Assembly (NCBI GenBank): GCA_020851785.1
Contig: JADZCC010000034.1
Coordinates: 81,258-145,257, forward strand
DNA: 64,000 nucleotides
Direction: 5' to 3'
Source: Anaerolineales bacterium
GTDB lineage: Bacteria > Chloroflexota > Anaerolineae > Anaerolineales > Villigracilaceae
Each line of letters begins with the position of its first letter. Position 1 is the first letter of the stretch. A program made the position numbers and the translations under genes. Below the pieces are notes generated by a model, which made no database searches, was not told the DNA's origin, and saw nothing but the letters and a program-made list of their open reading frames with translations. This document shows, piece after piece, positions 36,201 to 43,537 of this stretch.

Positions 36201-36495
36201 TTCGCGATTTATGGACGACATCCCCGAAACTTTACTGGTAGGCAAAACCAGAACTGGACGGCCCCTCCGCAGTTCGTCCTCATCAACGACTTGGTCGCGC
36301 CCGGCCCCGCCCAAAGTGGATTCTGTTCCAACCGGCCAATACAAAGCTGGGATTCGAGTCAAACATCCCGTATGGGGCGAAGGCATTATCCTGAACAGCA
36401 AGTTACAAGACGGCGACGAAATTGTAGACGTGGTCTTTGAATCCGTCGGCATCAAACGCCTCGCCGCCAGCTTGGCCAAGCTCACCATCCTCTAA
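33241..36495 (+). CDS. pcrA: UvrD/PcrA-type 3'-5' DNA helicase interrupted by an intein
   Basis: 1084 codons from the ATG at 33241. The SF1A helicase motifs are complete in the spliced product of about 722 residues: Walker A AGPGSGKTRVLTQRIAYL, TFTNKAAKEM, DEFQDTN, motif III GDPDQ/SVYAWRGAD split by the intein, LEQNYRS, TLHAAKGLEYGVVFIVG and the VGLTRAKDRLYLL region. The C-terminal tail (VKHPVWGEGIIL...) is the Tudor-like module of PcrA/UvrD that contacts RNA polymerase in relatives. The protein unwinds DNA in nucleotide excision and mismatch repair. Function requires intein splicing, since motif III is essential. Leaderless promoter directly upstream. Confidence 0.96.
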   Translation: MDFLNKLNPQQKSAVTAGEGPVLVVAGPGSGKTRVLTQRIAYLIANQGVRPWQILAVTFTNKAAKEMQERVKAMLNEQAIEGMMIGTFHSICTRILRREAEHLPIESNFVIFDSDDQERIVKTIIKEFNLNEKLYRANSVHASISRAKNELIPADDYPINTYRDEVVKRVYAEYQKRLVSMNAVDFDDILFYATRLLEDVPAVREKYAQRFRHVLVDEFQDTNSAQYALVKSLSSHHRNIFCVGDPDQCFPGDVKIQTPHGQKKIEDIKRGDEVIAASGRGSVMTASVAHAGKRIFKGNLVRVKTKSGQIIRATPNHIMFARLGMKPGLHYVYLMYRKDKGYRVGIASHARSDGASLKIGLQVRSNQENAHKMWVLKVCSDRNEAHYWEAYYSTSYGVPTSVFHVRGRRMRMSQEYINRLFTEINTDENAHQLLTDLGMDLKYPHYIPQGTFRNIVNLRYFGDGRITEESPWHAHRVDLWSSDERLGRQLKADGYKPRTRSRNHWRIGVNRLQYDDTQDVAQKLSEAANDAEIVTGAFLVDKGASPIANKFNLMPASHLHPSMIVAIEKQGKIVEDEIVEVTHEPYNGTVYDFEVKNLHNYIANGVVVHNSVYAWRGADYRNVRRFEQDHRDATVVLLEQNYRSRQNILDAAMSVIDRAQNRRKKKLFSDRGAGEKIFFYEARDDYGEAAFVVDTIAQLVASSEFEPRDCAVMYRTNAMSRLIEEAFLQARLPYKLVGAQRFYGRREVKDMIAFMRLVHNPADEASLDRIINVPPRGVGEKTLTTLHVVARQNHVSPASILLDLARGSDSPYYKSFTGRAALPLADFGGLFANWRALAQTGSVSALFDQIAKDINYQAYIKDDDSEESADRWENVQELRRLAQEYDTRTMDEFLENIALIADQDTITDNNAPTLLTLHAAKGLEYGVVFIVGLDDGIIPHSRSFDEPEQMEEERRLFYVGLTRAKDRLYLLRAIQRGGRGMSEETFPSRFMDDIPETLLVGKTRTGRPLRSSSSSTTWSRPAPPKVDSVPTGQYKAGIRVKHPVWGEGIILNSKLQDGDEIVDVVFESVGIKRLAASLAKLTIL
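33985..35070 (+). mobile_element. 362-residue intein in helicase motif III with nuclease-like insert
   Basis: The intein runs from Cys (CFPGDVKIQTPHGQKKIEDIKRGDEV, block A) to HN before extein Ser611 (YNGTVYDFEVKNLHNYIANGVVVHN, blocks F/G); block B has the TxxH motif RATPNHIMFA. All splicing residues are present, so it is probably active. The insert between blocks B and F holds HYVYLMYRKDKGYRVGIA...VRSNQE...MWVLKVC...EAHYWE, which resembles a GIY-YIG nuclease core, and later NLRYFGDGRI...WHAHRVDL, which resembles a degenerate LAGLIDADG-type segment. The site, between Gln and Ser of GDPDQS, is a conserved ATPase motif, as usual for homing elements. Confidence 0.92.
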
Positions 36496-36518
36496 ACGTC
36501 ACTGTTGGGAAACTACCC

Positions 36519-36971
36519 ATGTACTATCGCCTGCTCTATCTCGCCTATCGCATTTTCTGCTTCCTCTTTCGTCCCGTCCGCATGGGCGTGCGCGTGATGA
36601 TGATTCAAGACCAGTGCGTGACGCTCGTCCGTCAGACCTACCTGCGCGGCTGGTTCATGCCCGGCGGCGGACTCAAACGCGGCGAAACGCTGGAGCAGGC
36701 CGCCCGCCGCGAAGCCCGCGAAGAAACCGGCGCCGAATTGGGCGCGCTCACGCTGATGGGCGCCTACACCAACTTCGCAGACTGGCGCACCGATCATAAC
36801 CTCGTCTTCGTCTGCCGCGATTTCAAAATCATCGGCACACCCGATCAAGAGATCGCCGAGCTAAAAACCTTTCCGCTCGATCAACTCCCCGCAGACCTCT
36901 GGCCCGGGCATTCCCGCCGAATTGAAGAATATCGCCAGCAAAAAAATAGTCCGCAATTTGGAGAATGGTAA
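36519..36971 (+). CDS. NUDIX hydrolase
   Basis: 150 residues. The Nudix box GGGLKRGETLEQAARREAREETGAELG is complete, so it should hydrolyse a nucleoside diphosphate linked to another group; substrate unknown. The N-terminus is hydrophobic and basic (MYYRLLYLAYRIFCFLFRPVRMG), possibly a membrane-associating helix. It follows uvrD after 23 nt and abuts the chromate transporter gene. Confidence 0.9.
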   Translation: MYYRLLYLAYRIFCFLFRPVRMGVRVMMIQDQCVTLVRQTYLRGWFMPGGGLKRGETLEQAARREAREETGAELGALTLMGAYTNFADWRTDHNLVFVCRDFKIIGTPDQEIAELKTFPLDQLPADLWPGHSRRIEEYRQQKNSPQFGEW

Positions 36972-37535
36972 ATGCAGATCAAATTACTTTGGGATATTTT
37001 CTGGCTCTTTGCGCGCGTGGCCTTGTTTTCATGGGGCGGCGGCCCGGCTTCGCTGGCCCTAATGCAACGCGAAGTGGTGGACGCCAACTGGATCAGCAAC
37101 GAAGAATTTGCCGACGCAGTGGCAATTAGCAACGCGCTCCCCGGCCCGATTGCGCCGCAAGTCTCCGCCTATGTGGGGTACAAACTTTCCGGCATGGGCG
37201 GGGCCATCATCGCCACAGCCGGAACCGTCCTGCCCACCACGCTTCTGATGTTAATCATGATCGCCTACTTCTTCAACATCAAAGATTCGCCCGCGGTGGC
37301 CGCCATGCTCAAAGCGGTGCGGCCGGTGGTTGTGGGCCTACTCCTGTGGACGGCCTACATCATGGCGTATTCGGTTTTCAGCGTCAAAAAACTGGGCTGG
37401 GGCGGTGGGCTAATGCAAAACAAAACGCAGGCGCTGATTGCCCTCGTCGCGTTTGCCTTGTTAACGCTGACGGAACTTAATCCCGTCTGGCTGGTGGTGG
37501 CTGGGGCGGCGCTGGGGTTTGCGCTGTATCGTTAA
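36972..37535 (+). CDS. Single-domain chromate transporter (CHR family)
   Basis: 187 residues with about six hydrophobic segments and the CHR motifs FSWGGGPASLALMQREVV and LPGPIAPQVSAYVGYKL. Long ChrA proteins have two such domains, and short ones usually occur as adjacent gene pairs; here only one half is present in the window. It may form homodimers or be a remnant, and its substrate may not be chromate. The ATG is adjacent to the NUDIX stop codon, with GGAG inside that gene. Confidence 0.88.
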   Translation: MQIKLLWDIFWLFARVALFSWGGGPASLALMQREVVDANWISNEEFADAVAISNALPGPIAPQVSAYVGYKLSGMGGAIIATAGTVLPTTLLMLIMIAYFFNIKDSPAVAAMLKAVRPVVVGLLLWTAYIMAYSVFSVKKLGWGGGLMQNKTQALIALVAFALLTLTELNPVWLVVAGAALGFALYR

Positions 37536-37549
37536 AGTTTTTTCATTGG

Positions 37550-37555
37550 TACAAT
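37550..37555 (+). promoter_or_regulatory. Extended -10 box before the sugar nucleotidyltransferase gene
   Basis: TGGTACAAT, 29 nt before the TTG start at 37585. Confidence 0.45.
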
Positions 37556-37584
37556 ACCGTTGAAATTCACTACGGAGAAGTCCC

Positions 37585-38610
37585 TTGAAAGAAACGTTGA
37601 AAATTGTCATCCCAATGGCTGGCTGGGGCACGCGGATGCGCCCGCACACCTGGAGCAAACCCAAGCCTTTGGTGAGCGTGGCCGGAAAAACCTCGCTCGA
37701 ACACCTGCTCGATATGTTCAAAACCGTCCCGAACGCCGAACAAGCCGAGTTTATTTTTATTGTCGGCCCGTTTCTCGGCGAACTTCAAGTCCCCGCTTTT
37801 ATTAAAGAAAACTACCCAGACTTAAAGGCCCATTTTGTGGTGCAACACGAAATGAAAGGCCAGTCCCACGCTTTGGCCTTGGCCCGCAAACATTTAAGCG
37901 GCCCAATGATCATGTGTTTTTCGGACACGTTAATGGAAACCGATTTCTCCTTCCTCGCGGACGAAACGGCGGACGCGATTGCCTGGGTGATGCCCGTGCC
38001 AGACCCACGCCGCTTTGGTGTGGCGGAAGTCAACGCAGAAGGCTGGGTCAAGCGCTTTATTGAAAAGCCGCAAAGCCTGGAGAACAACCTTGTGGTGGTC
38101 GGTTGCTACTATTTCAAAAGCGCCGAAAAACTACTGGAAGCGATTGACGAACAAATCGAACGCCAGATCACGCTCAAAGGCGAATACTTCCTCACGGATT
38201 CAATCACGCTGATGATTGAGCATGGCGCCAAAGTTCGCACGCACGAAACTGCCGTCTGGCTGGATACCGGCACGATTGAAGCGACGCTGGAAACCAATCA
38301 GGTCTTATTGGAAAAACTCGGCGGCGCTCCGGCGCAGTTCGCCGACTCCAACGTGGAAATTATTGCGCCGGTCTTCATTCATCCCAGCGCTCAAGTCTCA
38401 AATTCCAAAATTGGGCCACACGCTTCGATTGGCGCAAATTGCAAGATCGAAAACGCGCAAATTGACTCGAGCATCCTCGAAGCCGGGTGCGAGATCAAAG
38501 ATGCGGCGCTGACTCGCTCATTGATTGGCCGGCAGGCTTCGGTTAAAGGAAGAGGCGATTGTCACGCGGCGTCTGTAAACATCGGCGACAATTGCTCAAT
38601 CGTCTTGTAA
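37585..38610 (+). CDS. Sugar-1-phosphate nucleotidyltransferase with left-handed beta-helix tail
   Basis: 341 residues from a TTG start with GGAG 7 nt upstream. The N-terminal nucleotidyltransferase fold has VIPMAGWGTRMRPHTWSKPKPLVSVAGK, and the middle VFIEKP-like motif is KRFIEKPQS. Residues from about 255 form hexapeptide-like repeats (VSNSKIGPHASIGANCKIENAQIDSS). It probably makes a nucleotide-sugar (glucose- or glucosamine-type) for cell-surface glycans; the exact sugar and nucleotide cannot be assigned. Confidence 0.88.
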   Translation: MKETLKIVIPMAGWGTRMRPHTWSKPKPLVSVAGKTSLEHLLDMFKTVPNAEQAEFIFIVGPFLGELQVPAFIKENYPDLKAHFVVQHEMKGQSHALALARKHLSGPMIMCFSDTLMETDFSFLADETADAIAWVMPVPDPRRFGVAEVNAEGWVKRFIEKPQSLENNLVVVGCYYFKSAEKLLEAIDEQIERQITLKGEYFLTDSITLMIEHGAKVRTHETAVWLDTGTIEATLETNQVLLEKLGGAPAQFADSNVEIIAPVFIHPSAQVSNSKIGPHASIGANCKIENAQIDSSILEAGCEIKDAALTRSLIGRQASVKGRGDCHAASVNIGDNCSIVL

Positions 38611-38611
38611 G

Positions 38612-38833
38612 ATGGAAGTTGTCGAGTGCCGCCGCGACCCAATCCGCCGGAGCGGATATGCCGAACGACCGCTTTCGCTCGTCTGGCAGGGCGCGCGTCA
38701 TGAAATTGCCGAGGTGATCTCGCGCTGGAGCGGGCAGGGCGAAAAAGGCTTTCAGGTGAAAACGGCGGATGGGCTGGCGTTTGAAATTACCTATTTGGAA
38801 GACGCCGACGACTGGCTCGTCGAACCGTTGTAA
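38612..38833 (+). CDS. Small hypothetical protein (DUF6504-like)
   Basis: 73 residues starting 1 nt after the nucleotidyltransferase stop. It has the pattern RPLSLVWQGARHEIAEVISRW...GFQVKTADGLAFEITYLEDADDWLVEPL, a short beta-rich domain seen in many Actinobacteria and Chloroflexota, often beside DNA polymerase genes. Function unknown. No signal or membrane segment. Confidence 0.75.
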   Translation: MEVVECRRDPIRRSGYAERPLSLVWQGARHEIAEVISRWSGQGEKGFQVKTADGLAFEITYLEDADDWLVEPL

Positions 38834-38860
38834 AATGATAAAAAACCATAAGGAGAATCA

Positions 38861-40039
38861 ATGCAAGAAATATCCACCGTGAATCGCTTGTCCAAACGCG
38901 TCGCCGGGTTGAAACCCAGCGGCATCCGCAAGTTCTTTGATATTGCCGCCACCATGAAAGACGTGATCTCGCTGGGCATTGGCGAACCAGATTTCACCAC
39001 GCCCAAACCCATTTTGGATGCGGGCATCCGTTCTCTGCAAAATGGCGAAACGCATTACACCTCCAATTGGGGCAAAATGGAATTGCGTCAGGCGATTGCC
39101 GACAATTTGAAGCGCCTGTATCAAGTTAAATACAACCCGGCCGATCAAATCATCGCCACGGTTGGCGGCTCGGAAGCGCTGTATCTTTCCTTCACCGCCA
39201 TCCTCGACCCGGGCGACGAAGTGATCATTCCCACGCCGTGTTTTGTTTCCTATCAAGCTGAGGTAATCATGGCGGGCGGCGTGGCGGTGGAAGTCCCCTG
39301 CCGCGAAGAAAACCAATTCATGGTGGACCCGGCCGATATTCGCAAAGCCATTACGCCGCGCACCAAAGCGCTGTTCTTTGGCTTTCCCAACAACCCCACC
39401 GGCGCTGTCGTCACCCGCGAAGTGATGTTGGAAATTGCGGCCATCGCCGAAGAAAACGACCTGATCGTCGTCTCCGACGAATTGTACGACCGCCTGGTAT
39501 ATGACTTTGAGCACGTCTGTTTTCCATCGTTGGGCGAAAACATAAAGAACCGCACCATCCTCATTGGCGGCTTTTCCAAAGACTACGCCATGACCGGCTG
39601 GCGTATCGGCTATGCTTGCGGTCCCACCGATTTAATTCAAGGGTTGGTGCGTATTCATCAATACACCATTATGTCCGCCCCCACCACCGCGCAAGATGCG
39701 GCGCTCGCGGCCTTGCTGATTGGCGACCCACACGTGGAAGAAATGCGCGTGGAATATGATCGTCGGCGCAAGCTTTTAGTAGGCGGATTAAACCGCCTCG
39801 GGCTGACGACCTTTGAGCCGCGCGGCGCTTTTTACGCATTTCCCAACATCCGGGCCTCCGGCATGGACGATGAAACCTTCTGCCAAAAATTATTGGAAGA
39901 AGAACACGTAGCCGTTGTGCCAGGCAGTTCGTTTGGACCCGGCGGCGAAGGTTTTGCCCGCGCCTGTTACGCCACCTCCTACGAAAAAATTGAGGAAGCC
40001 CTGCGCCGCATGGAAAGATTTATGAGCAGGCATGGGTGA
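38861..40039 (+). CDS. PLP-dependent class I/II aminotransferase (aspartate aminotransferase family)
   Basis: 392 residues. Fold-type I features: GIGEPDFTTPKPILDAGI at the N-terminus, TVGGSEALYLSFTAILDPGDEV, NNPTGAVV, SDELYDRLVYD and the PLP lysine in GGFSKDYAMTGWRIGYACGP; the C-terminal Arg lies near GFARACYATSYEKIEEALRRM. It probably transfers amino groups between aspartate, alanine or aromatic amino acids and 2-oxoglutarate; the substrate is not fixed by sequence. The SD AAGGAG is 5 nt before the ATG. The bidirectional terminator follows. Confidence 0.93.
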   Translation: MQEISTVNRLSKRVAGLKPSGIRKFFDIAATMKDVISLGIGEPDFTTPKPILDAGIRSLQNGETHYTSNWGKMELRQAIADNLKRLYQVKYNPADQIIATVGGSEALYLSFTAILDPGDEVIIPTPCFVSYQAEVIMAGGVAVEVPCREENQFMVDPADIRKAITPRTKALFFGFPNNPTGAVVTREVMLEIAAIAEENDLIVVSDELYDRLVYDFEHVCFPSLGENIKNRTILIGGFSKDYAMTGWRIGYACGPTDLIQGLVRIHQYTIMSAPTTAQDAALAALLIGDPHVEEMRVEYDRRRKLLVGGLNRLGLTTFEPRGAFYAFPNIRASGMDDETFCQKLLEEEHVAVVPGSSFGPGGEGFARACYATSYEKIEEALRRMERFMSRHG

Positions 40040-40053
40040 GAATTAGAGAGTAG

Positions 40054-40099
40054 AAAAATCGTGCAGAGTTTGGACAAAACTCTGCACGATTTTTTTTTT
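40054..40099. terminator. Bidirectional terminator between convergent genes
   Basis: AAAAATCGTGCAGAGTTT-GGAC-AAAACTCTGCACGATTTTTTTTTT, with a T-run on both strands, between the aminotransferase and SUI1 genes. Confidence 0.92.
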
Positions 40100-40104
40100 G
40101 CCGA

Positions 40105-40470
40105 TCACCCGCCTGCAATTTTGACTTTATATCCCAGCTTAATCAAAATCTCTGCAATTTTTTGGCGGTGTTCGCCTTGAATTTCAATCACGCCATCTTT
40201 AATCGTCCCGCCCGTGCCGCATTGTTGCTTCAACTTCTTTGCCAGGGCCTTCATATCCTCTGCATTTAATGCAAGATTCTTCACCAAAGAAACAGGCGTG
40301 CCATTCCGCCCGCTGGTCTCACGGTGCAGATAAATCGTCTGTTGTTGTGGCGGCAGAGATTCCCCTCTCCTCAAAGGACGTGTGCCCGTTAGGGTAGAGG
40401 GGTTAGGGGTGAGGTTTTGTTTTTTTCTTAAATCTCCAGATTCAGAAGACCAAACCGTTTTATTTGACAT
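40105..40470 (-). CDS. SUI1/YciH-family translation factor with inserted palindromic element
   Basis: 121 residues. The C-terminal SUI1 fold is clear (VSLVKNLALNAEDMKALAKKLKQQCGTGGTIKDGVIEIQGEHRQKIAEILIKLGYKVKIAGG), the domain of eIF1-like proteins that act in start-codon selection. Residues about 18-36 (QNLTPNPSTLTGTRPLRRGESL) are encoded by a G/C-rich palindromic repeat that sits in the disordered N-terminal region and keeps the frame. The promoter TATAAT is 6 nt before the ATG, so the mRNA is probably leaderless. Confidence 0.92.
   Translation of the reverse strand: MSNKTVWSSESGDLRKKQNLTPNPSTLTGTRPLRRGESLPPQQQTIYLHRETSGRNGTPVSLVKNLALNAEDMKALAKKLKQQCGTGGTIKDGVIEIQGEHRQKIAEILIKLGYKVKIAGG
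40362..40415. repeat. Palindromic element in frame in the SUI1 gene
   Basis: CCCCTCTCC...GGGTAGAGGGGTTAGGGGTGAGG. It shares the CCCTCACCCC/GGGGTGAGG and CCCCTCT/AGAGGGG arms with the element inside glyS at 2329. Confidence 0.72.
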
Positions 40471-40476
40471 AAATCC

Positions 40477-40505
40477 ATTATAAACGTCCCGCAGGTTAGG
40501 CTCAA
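40477..40505 (-). promoter_or_regulatory. Leaderless promoter of the SUI1 gene
   Basis: TTGAGC, 17 nt, TATAAT, then 6 nt (GGATTT) to the ATG at 40470. Confidence 0.7.
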
Positions 40506-40538
40506 TGATTAAAGTTAACTTGAGAAACCTGCGGGACG
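40485..40538 (-). terminator. Hairpin after the DEAD helicase gene
   Basis: CGTCCCGCAGGTT...AACCTGCGGGACG, 13-bp arms and a long loop that itself holds AGGCTCAA/TTGAG. On the minus strand it is followed by TTTATAATGG, which is also the SUI1 -10 region. Similar CGTCCCG-AAGG arms occur at 52899. Confidence 0.6.
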
Positions 40539-40544
40539 ATTTAA

Positions 40545-42230
40545 TTAATTTGCCTTCACGGCGCTAAATTTTTCTTTGCCAATTTTGTAGTTGCCGCTGT
40601 GTTTAATCACCTGGTCAACCACATCGGCGGGCACATCTACAAATGAATGTTTTTCTTCAATGCGGATTTTCCCAATGGTATACCCGGGGATGTTGGCGTG
40701 AAAGGCAATCTGGCCGACGATGTCGCTGGGACGGATGTTGTGCATTTTGCCCTTATTGATTTTGACTCGCACCATGCCTTCTTCATGCGACGTTGCGCCA
40801 CGACCGCGCTCGCGCTTGCCCCGGCTCCCGGACTCATCTCTACGCCCGAACGACTCTTTGCGCCCGAACTTTTCATTTCGTCCACCACGCTCATCTCTGC
40901 GATTGAAATCGGGCTTCACATCCGACACTTCGGCAATCGGCCTTTGCTTTTCGTCGCCACGGGAAATCTTAATCGCGGCGGCGGCAATGTTCATTGGGTC
41001 ATGCCCGGCTTCAATTAATTCCTGAACCATCTCCAACTCGCGCTTGAAACGTCCGCGACCAAGCCAAACCTTCAAATTTTCAACGGTTTGCGTTTCGCGG
41101 TGTTTAATAATTTCAGCGGGCGTGGGCAGTTCCAATTGCTTGACCGGCTGTTTGGTGAGCGCTTCCACTTCGCGCAAACGCCTTTTTTCTTTGGGAGCGA
41201 GCAATGTGATCGCAATTCCGGTTTTGCCTGCGCGGCCGGTTCTGCCGATTCTGTGAACATAGACTTCGGCGTCATCTGGCAGGTGATAATTGAAGACGTG
41301 CGAAATATCGTCAATGTCCAAACCGCGCGCGGCGACGTCGGTGGCGACCAAGACTTTCACCTGGTTGGCGCGGAAACGGCCCAAGACGCGTTCGCGGGCG
41401 TTTTGATCCAGGTCGCCATGAATGGCTTCGGCGGGGATGCCGCGAATCACCAGTTCGTTTGCCAGCGTGGCGGTTTCCGCTCGGGTGCGGGCAAAAATCA
41501 GCGCGGAATGAATCGGCTCAATTTCAAAAAGACGAGTGAGCGCATTCGTTTTATCGCGATCATGCACAAGGTAGTAGCGCTGATCAATGGCTGAGGCGGT
41601 GAGCGTGCTTCTTTTCACCGCGACCGTTTGCGGGTCACGCATGAAGCGGTCTGCCAGTTTGCGAATCCGCTGGGGCATGGTGGCGCTGAACAAGGCGGTT
41701 TGTCGCTCGGAGGGAGTCGTCGCCAGAATTTTTTCAACTTCTTCCACGAAGCCCATGTTGAGCATTTCATCGGCTTCATCCAGCACAACGGTTTTGATAT
41801 CGCTCAAAACCAAAACGCCGCGTTCAAGCAAGTCATTGAGACGGCCGGGCGTACCCACGACCACATCCACGCCGCGCCGCAGGTTGTTGATTTGCGGGCC
41901 GTACGGTTGACCGCCATACACGGCCAGCACGCGCGCATGCAAATGTTTGCCATATTCGTTCATCGAATCGGCGACTTGCAAAGCCAGTTCGCGCGTGGGC
42001 GCCAACACCAGGGCTTGCGGGTTTTTCTGCTTTTGAAAATTATTTAAGATGGGGAGAGAAAACGCGGCTGTTTTGCCGGTGCCGGTTTGAGCCTGACCAA
42101 TTACGTCCACGCCGGTGAGCATGAGGGGAATCATGCCTGCTTGAATGGGCGTCGGTTCGGCATAGCCAAGTTCGCTAATGGCTTGCGTCAGCTCGCTACG
42201 CAAGTTTAAAGAAAGAAAATCGGTTGTCAT
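40545..42230 (-). CDS. DEAD-box RNA helicase with DbpA-type RNA-binding tail
   Basis: 561 residues from the ATG at 42230 (AAGGA 5 nt upstream); the track start 25 codons earlier has no support. Motifs: Q motif region EPTPIQAGMIP, AQTGTGKTAAF, PTRELALQ, DEADEMLNMGF, SATMP, ATDVAARGLDI, HRIGRTGRAGKTG. A basic Arg/Gly-rich linker (about 455-485) leads to the DbpA RNA-binding fold (VRVKINKGKMHNIRPSDIVGQIAFHANIPGYTIGKIRIEEKHSFVDVP), as in DeaD/CsdA. It probably remodels rRNA and mRNA, often in cold adaptation. A long leader with palindromes lies upstream. Confidence 0.95.
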   Translation of the reverse strand: MTTDFLSLNLRSELTQAISELGYAEPTPIQAGMIPLMLTGVDVIGQAQTGTGKTAAFSLPILNNFQKQKNPQALVLAPTRELALQVADSMNEYGKHLHARVLAVYGGQPYGPQINNLRRGVDVVVGTPGRLNDLLERGVLVLSDIKTVVLDEADEMLNMGFVEEVEKILATTPSERQTALFSATMPQRIRKLADRFMRDPQTVAVKRSTLTASAIDQRYYLVHDRDKTNALTRLFEIEPIHSALIFARTRAETATLANELVIRGIPAEAIHGDLDQNARERVLGRFRANQVKVLVATDVAARGLDIDDISHVFNYHLPDDAEVYVHRIGRTGRAGKTGIAITLLAPKEKRRLREVEALTKQPVKQLELPTPAEIIKHRETQTVENLKVWLGRGRFKRELEMVQELIEAGHDPMNIAAAAIKISRGDEKQRPIAEVSDVKPDFNRRDERGGRNEKFGRKESFGRRDESGSRGKRERGRGATSHEEGMVRVKINKGKMHNIRPSDIVGQIAFHANIPGYTIGKIRIEEKHSFVDVPADVVDQVIKHSGNYKIGKEKFSAVKAN

Positions 42231-42519
42231 GTTTGTCCTTTTTATTTCGTCATTATGAATGTGGTTTCGATACGCCGCAACCCTGAAAATCATCAGGGCA
42301 AGCAAACAAGAACGCGGCTACTCAACCACCAATTTCACGATGACATGTCATTGGGACGTTTTGACAACTCTGTTTTACTTCTTTCTTGCTATTCAAGATT
42401 GCTTTTTCAAGCAATCTCACCCAACAAAAAAGCCCGATGATTTCAGCGGGCTTGGCGTTTAGAGCGGGTCAAAACATTTTCCCAGAAAATTACAACGGGC
42501 TGAGTTTACCACAGAATTT
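42231..42519 (-). promoter_or_regulatory. Leader/intergenic region of the DEAD helicase gene
   Basis: No gene is seen. On the minus strand it holds a terminator-like hairpin AAGCCCG-CTGAAATCAT-CGGGCTTTTTT (42430-42453), a second hairpin AGATTGCTT-GAA-AAGCAATCT (about 42398-42418), and the perfect 12-bp palindrome ATGACATGTCAT at 42340-42351. The first probably ends the EamA transporter transcript; the others may shape a structured leader, as in cold-induced helicase mRNAs (inference). Confidence 0.5.
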
Positions 42520-42625
42520 GTAAACGGACTCTATCACGAATTCACGGAAACAAACGGATTTGTGGGAGCGAATGGAAACCGATTTGTCCGTTATTGTCCG
42601 CGAATCCGCGACAAAGTCCGTTTAC
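42520..42625. repeat. 106-bp element with inverted ends
   Basis: GTAAACGGACT and AGTCCGTTTAC bound an A/T- and CCG-rich body (TTCACGGA, AACGGATTTG, TCCGCGAATCCGCG). It supplies the stop codon of the EamA transporter gene. Related AGTCCGTTT/ATTCCGTGAA units make up the 6.9-7.2 kb repeats. Confidence 0.65.
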
Positions 42626-43467
42626 ATGGTCATTAATACAATCGCAATCAAAGCGGAGACTACGCCCACCCATTGATTGCGGTTGAGTCTTTCTTTGAGG
42701 AAGATGGACGCGAGCAACACCGTTGCGCCCGGGAAGAGCGAGCTTAACACCGCGGCGACATCCAATCGGCCGGTTTGGGTGGCGAGGATGAAAAAACCGT
42801 TGCCGGTCAAATCCAGGATGCCGTTGAGAAAGATCGCCGGCAAGACGGTCGCTTTTTCAAGTTGAAAGGATGTTTTTGTAATCAGCATATAAATCAACAA
42901 AAAGGAAACGCTGGCCACGCGGGAAATCACCATGGGCCAAATCACTCCGCCCGCGCCCGTGGCCTGATGGACAAAGACAAAGTAACAGCCAAATCCAAGG
43001 CCGGCCAGCAGAGGCAGCTTCAGGTCTACAAGGTGCGAGCGGATATTTTTGATTCCATCTTCGCCTTGTGAAATCACCCAAATGGACAGGAGCGCAAAGA
43101 CGAATCCAACCAATATCAAATAATTTGGCAAGCCCTGTGTGACGATGCCGACGATGACGGGAATGAGCGCCGCCAATAACGCTGAGACTGGGGCGGCTAT
43201 GCTCATCAACCCTTTGGACATGGCGGCGTAAAGAAAGATCAGGCCCATTACGCCAAACAGCCCGGCCATGAACGCCAACCCAACATCTCGCGGAGATGGA
43301 AACGCTTCATTGCTCCTGAGCGCTAAAAGGCCAACTGCAACCAGCCCAACCACAGACGCATAAAACACGGCGCGGACTGCGCCAACGCTTCGCGCCGCCA
43401 GCCCGCCGGTAAAATCGCCTGCGCCCCAACTGAACGCGGATAATAATCCGTAAACGATGGATAACAA
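42622..43467 (-). CDS. EamA/DMT-family transporter
   Basis: 281 residues from a TTG at 43467 with GAGGAG 5 nt upstream; the longer track ORF overlaps the CitE-like gene. Ten membrane segments in two EamA halves are seen (LLSIVYGLLSAFSWGAGDFTGGLAARSVG at the start; ILDLTGNGFFILATQTGRLDVAAVLSSLFPGATVLLASIFLKERLNRNQWVGV near the end). Drug/metabolite exporter or permease of unknown substrate. The last codons are part of the inverted-end repeat at 42520. Confidence 0.9.
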   Translation of the reverse strand: MLSIVYGLLSAFSWGAGDFTGGLAARSVGAVRAVFYASVVGLVAVGLLALRSNEAFPSPRDVGLAFMAGLFGVMGLIFLYAAMSKGLMSIAAPVSALLAALIPVIVGIVTQGLPNYLILVGFVFALLSIWVISQGEDGIKNIRSHLVDLKLPLLAGLGFGCYFVFVHQATGAGGVIWPMVISRVASVSFLLIYMLITKTSFQLEKATVLPAIFLNGILDLTGNGFFILATQTGRLDVAAVLSSLFPGATVLLASIFLKERLNRNQWVGVVSALIAIVLMTM

Positions 43468-43537
43468 GGTAGCTCCTCTAATTTGGAACGTGGATTTCAG
43501 TCGCAGGTAACAAACGCAGACTAAAGCCTGCGTTACG

